Of a DNA stretch of 64,000 bases, positions 59,903 to 64,000 are shown piece after piece. Under the pieces are notes generated by a model that had not been told where the DNA came from, did no database searches, and worked only from the letters and a program-made list of their open reading frames with translations. Positions within the stretch are counted from its first letter, which is position 1. The number at the start of each line of letters is the position of its first letter. The position numbers were made by a program, and so were the translations under genes. Source of the stretch: Rhodamnia argentea (taxonomy: Eukaryota > Streptophyta > Magnoliopsida > Myrtales > Myrtaceae); NCBI RefSeq assembly GCF_020921035.1, contig NC_063159.1, positions 20,281,782-20,345,781 on the forward strand, given 5' to 3'.

Positions 59903-62304
59903 ATGGGCTGCTTTTGCTCAAAAAGTGTTAAGCAGACGCCTGGGTACGAGGAGCCTATTGTTCTGGCTGCTGAGACCCCTTGTGAGTACGCATCTATGTC
60001 GTAGAGTTAAATGGCCACAGCGGCTTGATATTGAATATGCATATTCATTTTGAACATTAATTCTAGCTAGGATACAACCTGAGTTGAATTTTATCCATCT
60101 CAATTCTCAAAGTATCTTCAAAGTGGAACATAATCTCGGTATGGATGGATGAGGGAGACTTCTTCTGATCACTGGACTTATATATATGTTAAGTACAGAG
60201 TTCGAGATTCAAGTGTTGGCCTGCTCAACTATTTTTAATCAATGAATGGCAGTTTCTTTCTGCCTCATGGTATGGTCTTGTATTAGGAAACTTGGTGGTC
60301 TTTAATAGTGCATGTATATGGAGGTGGTGATTTTTATTGTTCTTTAAATGTAACAGCCCACTTTTAGGGATTCTACTCCTAAGGAAATATTAGCTTTAAC
60401 CAGCATTCTTTTGGCTAAAGATATTATTAGTTCTTTTACTCATTTTATCCTCTTAGGAGTCAGTATATAATAAAGAAATATTTTTTTTTTCGTTTATTCT
60501 TATATCAGTGTGTTCATAAGGTTGATGGCTTTATGTGACTTTGATTTTATGTTCTCCAGTTACCGTAAGCGAAGTGGAGGCGTTATATGAGCTCTTTAAG
60601 AAACTAAGCAGCTCAATTATTGATGACGGGCTTATTCACAAGGTGTGTGCTTTTGTATTTGAACTTAGGAGTTATATAAATGTTGGTTGTAGTACCTATC
60701 TCGTTAATAGGCCCATTCAATCATTTCGCGATCAAAGCTCTCACATTCATGCTTGGTAGAACTGGATGATGGATTTTATTTATCGCAAACTTTTGCAGGA
60801 AGAGTTCAATCTTGCTCTTTTCAGGAACAGAAATAAGAGGAATCTCTTCGCTGACAGGGTCTGTATGCTGTCTCATTTATTTTCTTTTATTATTCTTTGG
60901 ACTTAGGTTTGTATTTTGTTGACAATGAAAATGATGTATCCCCTGATATGAGCACAAAATAAATGAATAGATCGTTAAAAATCTCATTTGCTGCATTTGA
61001 ATTGAGAGCTTTGACCAAAAAGGAAAAAAAATTAGCGAACTGTTTTGAGAAACAGTAGTTTGAAGTCGCTGCAATTTCAACTTGCTCTTGGCTTCCTGCT
61101 TTTTATTTGTCAGACCTGGGGGTATGTATGTGACATACATGTTCTATCTCTATCTAAATACATATGCATTGTTGATGTCTTCCAGATTTTTGACCTATTT
61201 GATGTGAAACAAAATGGTGTCATTGAGTTTGGGGAATTTGTCAGATCTCTGGGCGTCTTTCACCCGGATGCACCAATAGAAGACAAAACTGCATGTAAGA
61301 AAAGTCGCATTTTCCCTTGATTCTACTTTTAAATCTTATAGCTTCTTCATTTTACCAAGTTAAATGAACGTGCTTTGTCTAATTTCTGAGGATCTTTCTA
61401 TCAGTTGCTTTCAGACTGTACGACTTGAGGCACACTGGATACATTGAGCAAGAAGAGGTGAGTGCTTCCTATAATTCCAGTACGGACAATCGTGTTCCTT
61501 TAGTTCCTTTTGATTTTGTTTCGTTTAAGGAGACTAAACCTGCCTGAATAGGTTTCTCCACTATACATGCCGATCTGTATGAGCCTTCTGATGCCCCCAC
61601 TTAGAAATGAGTATCTTCTATTTTACATCTCTCTGCTTATATAATTTGTGGTTGGCCTGGACAGTTGAAGGAGATGGTATTGGCACTTCTACACGAGTCA
61701 GATCTTGTTCTTTCAGAGGATGTTGTTGAAACAATTGTGGATAAGGTGCTCACATTTCTTACATTCTGTTTCCCTTCAAACAGAGAGAGGTCAAATGAAA
61801 GATTCTTGGTGATTTTTTTATTCTTTTCAACAGACCTTCAGCGAAGCAGATGCGAAAGGTGATGGGAAGATCGACCAGGAAGAATGGGAGGAGTTTGTGT
61901 CCAAGAACCCTTCGCTGATCAGGAACATGACGCTACCGTATTTGAAGTCCGTGCTTATAGACTACATTGCACACTTAACTAAATCTATATGAAATGCTTG
62001 ACTTTTGCATCTTTCTGCTCAACCCTGTCATCATAATGCGCGAATTAGCACGAGGCACAAACTCACTCTCAAATTCCTATTCATCCTAAGCACTTCCTTG
62101 TTCATGGCGGGGTCCCATTCATGCCCACTAACCACTTCACTCACCTTGGGGTGTTCGAGATTTTGGGGTTGAGCAGTTGCGCAGTAGTTGGCATAATCCT
62201 TAGCGAGACATTCATTGAATAGTTTTGCTTCTTTTCGCAGGGACATTACACTGGCATTCCCGAGTTTTGTGCTTAGTTCCGAGGTAGAAGATTCAGAGGT
62301 GTAA
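59903..62304 (+). CDS. CBL4: Calcineurin B-like calcium sensor, CBL4/CBL8 clade
   Basis: Eight coding exons (59903-59981, 60560-60642, 60799-60858, 61186-61294, 61405-61457, 61665-61745, 61834-61946, 62241-62304) give exactly 213 aa, the usual CBL length. The N-terminus MGCFCSK has Gly2 for myristoylation and Cys3/Cys5 for S-acylation, so plasma-membrane or tonoplast attachment is expected. Four EF-hands follow: a degenerate first loop ([12 protein letters not shown]), [24 protein letters not shown] and [12 protein letters not shown]. The C-terminal FPSF motif holds the serine that CIPK kinases phosphorylate. CBLs bind calcium and recruit CIPK kinases; CBL4 (SOS3) with CIPK24 activates the SOS1 sodium antiporter. 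The body is closest to CBL4 from memory, while the tail (TLAFPSFVL) recalls CBL8, so the exact member is open. Confidence 0.93.
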
Positions 62305-63113
62305 CCTTCAGATAATGCCCGCATGGTGAAGTTAATCCATTAACCGCCATGAATGAATGCAAGCAACATCGAACGACATCCGTCATCGGCACAAAGAGAG
62401 CATCCAACATGATGCGAACCAGCACGGTAACTGGGTCATCCATCAATCAGCCTGTGCTGATGTGCTTAGCCTCTTGCGGATGAGGGTGAGCTCTCCGGAG
62501 AAGCTATACATAGGATGTGAGGGTGATAAGTGAATCCTGTCATTTAAATGCAGCTTTCTTGCCTTGTAATTTTAACGAGCTTAATGGGGAAGTTGCAAAT
62601 ATCTCACTAATGTCGCAGTTAAACATATTCATACATTGGAAAGTATCTATCTACCTCACTCATTTGCTAGTAGTTCTTCTCTTGTGATCGTAAATTCTCA
62701 AATCTTTTGATTATTATAACTTGCACATGACTAGGAAGTAAATCTAAAACCAATTTAGCAAGCATTTGAAGTGCTTTTTCCTCACCAGCCTCATTCAAGA
62801 AAGAAGAGCATATCCTTATCAGTAATCAATGATTCTCCCTAGCCATTAATATGTAGCTGTGAAGAAATTTAACCTACACAACACATTACCAACTTGTAGT
62901 GACTTTCCATATCAATCAGTCAGTTTCAAGCTTTGTGGGGTCTGTCAAAATCTTTCCAGAAGAATAGCTTGAACTAATTGGTATTTATTGATTTTATAAC
63001 GGAAGGATGTGTTCATGGGTTCGTCTCAGTAGTTAGCAAACTCTATACTTCCTGAAGTAAAAATCATTCCAAAGTTGAAATTGCCGACACCAGCTACAAC
63101 GAGCATTCTGCAG
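62305..63113. other. CBL 3' UTR and spacer
   Basis: This is the probable 3' UTR of the CBL gene, then unique DNA without recognisable genes, up to the tentative minus-strand gene at the right edge. Confidence 0.4.
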
Positions 63114-63670
63114 TCAGATACGGAAGTCGGGTTTGAGTCCGTTCGAGTTTAATGTTTCGTCGGTGATAGCTCGACTTGACATGATTCGATTGGAAACCTG
63201 TCCAATGTCGGGGTTTGACCGATGTTCCTCATCATCAGAAACAGAGTAGGGACCAGTTGGGTTGGGTGACTGTAAGGAATGAGCTGAAACCTGCAAAAAC
63301 CATGCCAAACGAAAAAAAAAAGAAAAAGGCGCAACACGACTATTTGCTTTCCTCTCTACGCCTATTGAATATTCCGGATGCTGCTTCTGATTTCCTCTTT
63401 CAGTGCTCCAAAATCTTGTTCTGCAAACACGTGGAAAGCCTCGAATTCGGGGGGGACCTTGGGGGAATTTGATAATGAACTTACGGTGATTTTTTTTTCC
63501 CCTGGTCCACGAATCATATGCGATGACAATTCGAGGTTAGTCTCACTGTAAGGAGCCTTATTGAAGGATGTCGAAGGCTCCCAATTTCGGTGAAGTAATG
63601 AAAACCAAATAGAAACGGCAAGCCAGCGGCTTCGATTTGTATAGAAATGACATGGCTCGGCCTCGCACAT
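63114..63670 (-). CDS. Tentative 3' end of a minus-strand gene running off the right edge
   Basis: A convincing last exon lies at 63114-63290. It is preceded by a long pyrimidine tract and GCAG, and encodes 58 residues beginning VSAHSLQSPNPTGPYSVSDD and ending LKPDFRI before a stop. An upstream exon could end at 63485 at a perfect donor (ATCACC|GTAAGT) in matching phase and reads back through NRSRWLAVSIWFSLLHRNWE to about 63670. Beyond that the boundary is unclear. No domain is recognised, so no function is given. Without a transcript this remains a low-confidence partial model. Confidence 0.3.
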
Positions 63671-64000
63671 ATATCAAACAGTTCAAAATTAATCGTGGCT
63701 GGTAAACAGAAGCAAGATATCTATCTGATAAGTAGTGTTGACTCTTGGGCTAGATCTGTTTCATCAGCTGGTCGCTTTTCATTCCAACAGGATAAGAAAA
63801 ATTTCAGTCATAAGCATACGTCCGTAACTCTTAGGACCACGAGAACCATCCAATCTTATCCAGAGTGGCTGGGAAAGATCAGTGACCCACTTTGACTTGA
63901 GCCATGAAGAAAGTAAAAATGTCGGTGACTTTCCCCCATGTCCCGGGACGCCCATGAATTCAATGCAATTGCGCTCCCTGGTCAGATGCAGATCGTGTTA

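Overview
The window is nuclear DNA from a flowering plant, most likely a woody eudicot. Genes have many short exons with GT-AG introns, intergenic DNA is AT-rich, CT/GA microsatellites are common, and every recognised protein family is plant-type. The repeat style resembles Myrtales genomes such as Eucalyptus, but that is an impression and not a proof.

Eight multi-exon genes could be rebuilt exon by exon, each with a conserved reading frame across every junction. From left to right: (1) 4778-5797 (+), a 79-aa secreted PSY-like tyrosine-sulfated peptide precursor with two unusual cysteines. (2) 7478-11176 (-), the chloroplast PP2C phosphatase PPH1/TAP38, 386 aa. (3) 12422-16868 (+), a 559-aa kinesin-light-chain-like TPR protein with a probable plastid presequence. 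(4) 20487-25328 (+), a 392-aa alpha/beta hydrolase with an intact Ser-Asp-His triad. (5) 26747-29816 (-), an 825-aa coiled-coil protein. (6) 33671-38640 (+), TAP46, the alpha4-type PP2A regulator, 403 aa. (7) 39133-41570 (-), an IQ67-domain calmodulin-binding protein, 473 aa. (8) 46385-49249 (+), a SINA-type E3 ubiquitin ligase, 337 aa. (9) 59903-62304 (+), a calcineurin B-like calcium sensor of the CBL4/CBL8 clade, 213 aa, with a 1.6-kb intron in its 5' leader. That makes nine recognised loci when the small peptide gene is counted. A tenth, tentative gene enters from the right edge on the minus strand (63114-63670).

The genes are not an operon or a cluster. Several act in phosphorylation and calcium signalling (PP2C, PP2A regulator, calmodulin binder, CBL), but nothing in the sequence says they act together. 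PPH1 and the TPR gene are divergent and share a 1.2-kb spacer with two G-boxes. Two gene pairs are convergent: hydrolase with coiled-coil, and TAP46 with IQD.

The rest is repeat-rich: 1-4.6 kb, 29.8-33.5 kb, 42-46 kb and above all 49.6-58 kb. The main theme is short non-autonomous terminal-inverted-repeat elements. Their long arms are themselves built from degenerate 30-65 bp tandem units. One copy (2826-3456) has a perfect 9-bp target duplication, pointing to Mutator-like transposition. At least six sequence-unrelated families share this architecture, and some carry a GC-rich core. Many copies also carry an ACGTGGC G-box/ABRE-like core. No CRISPR, rRNA or tRNA gene was recognised.
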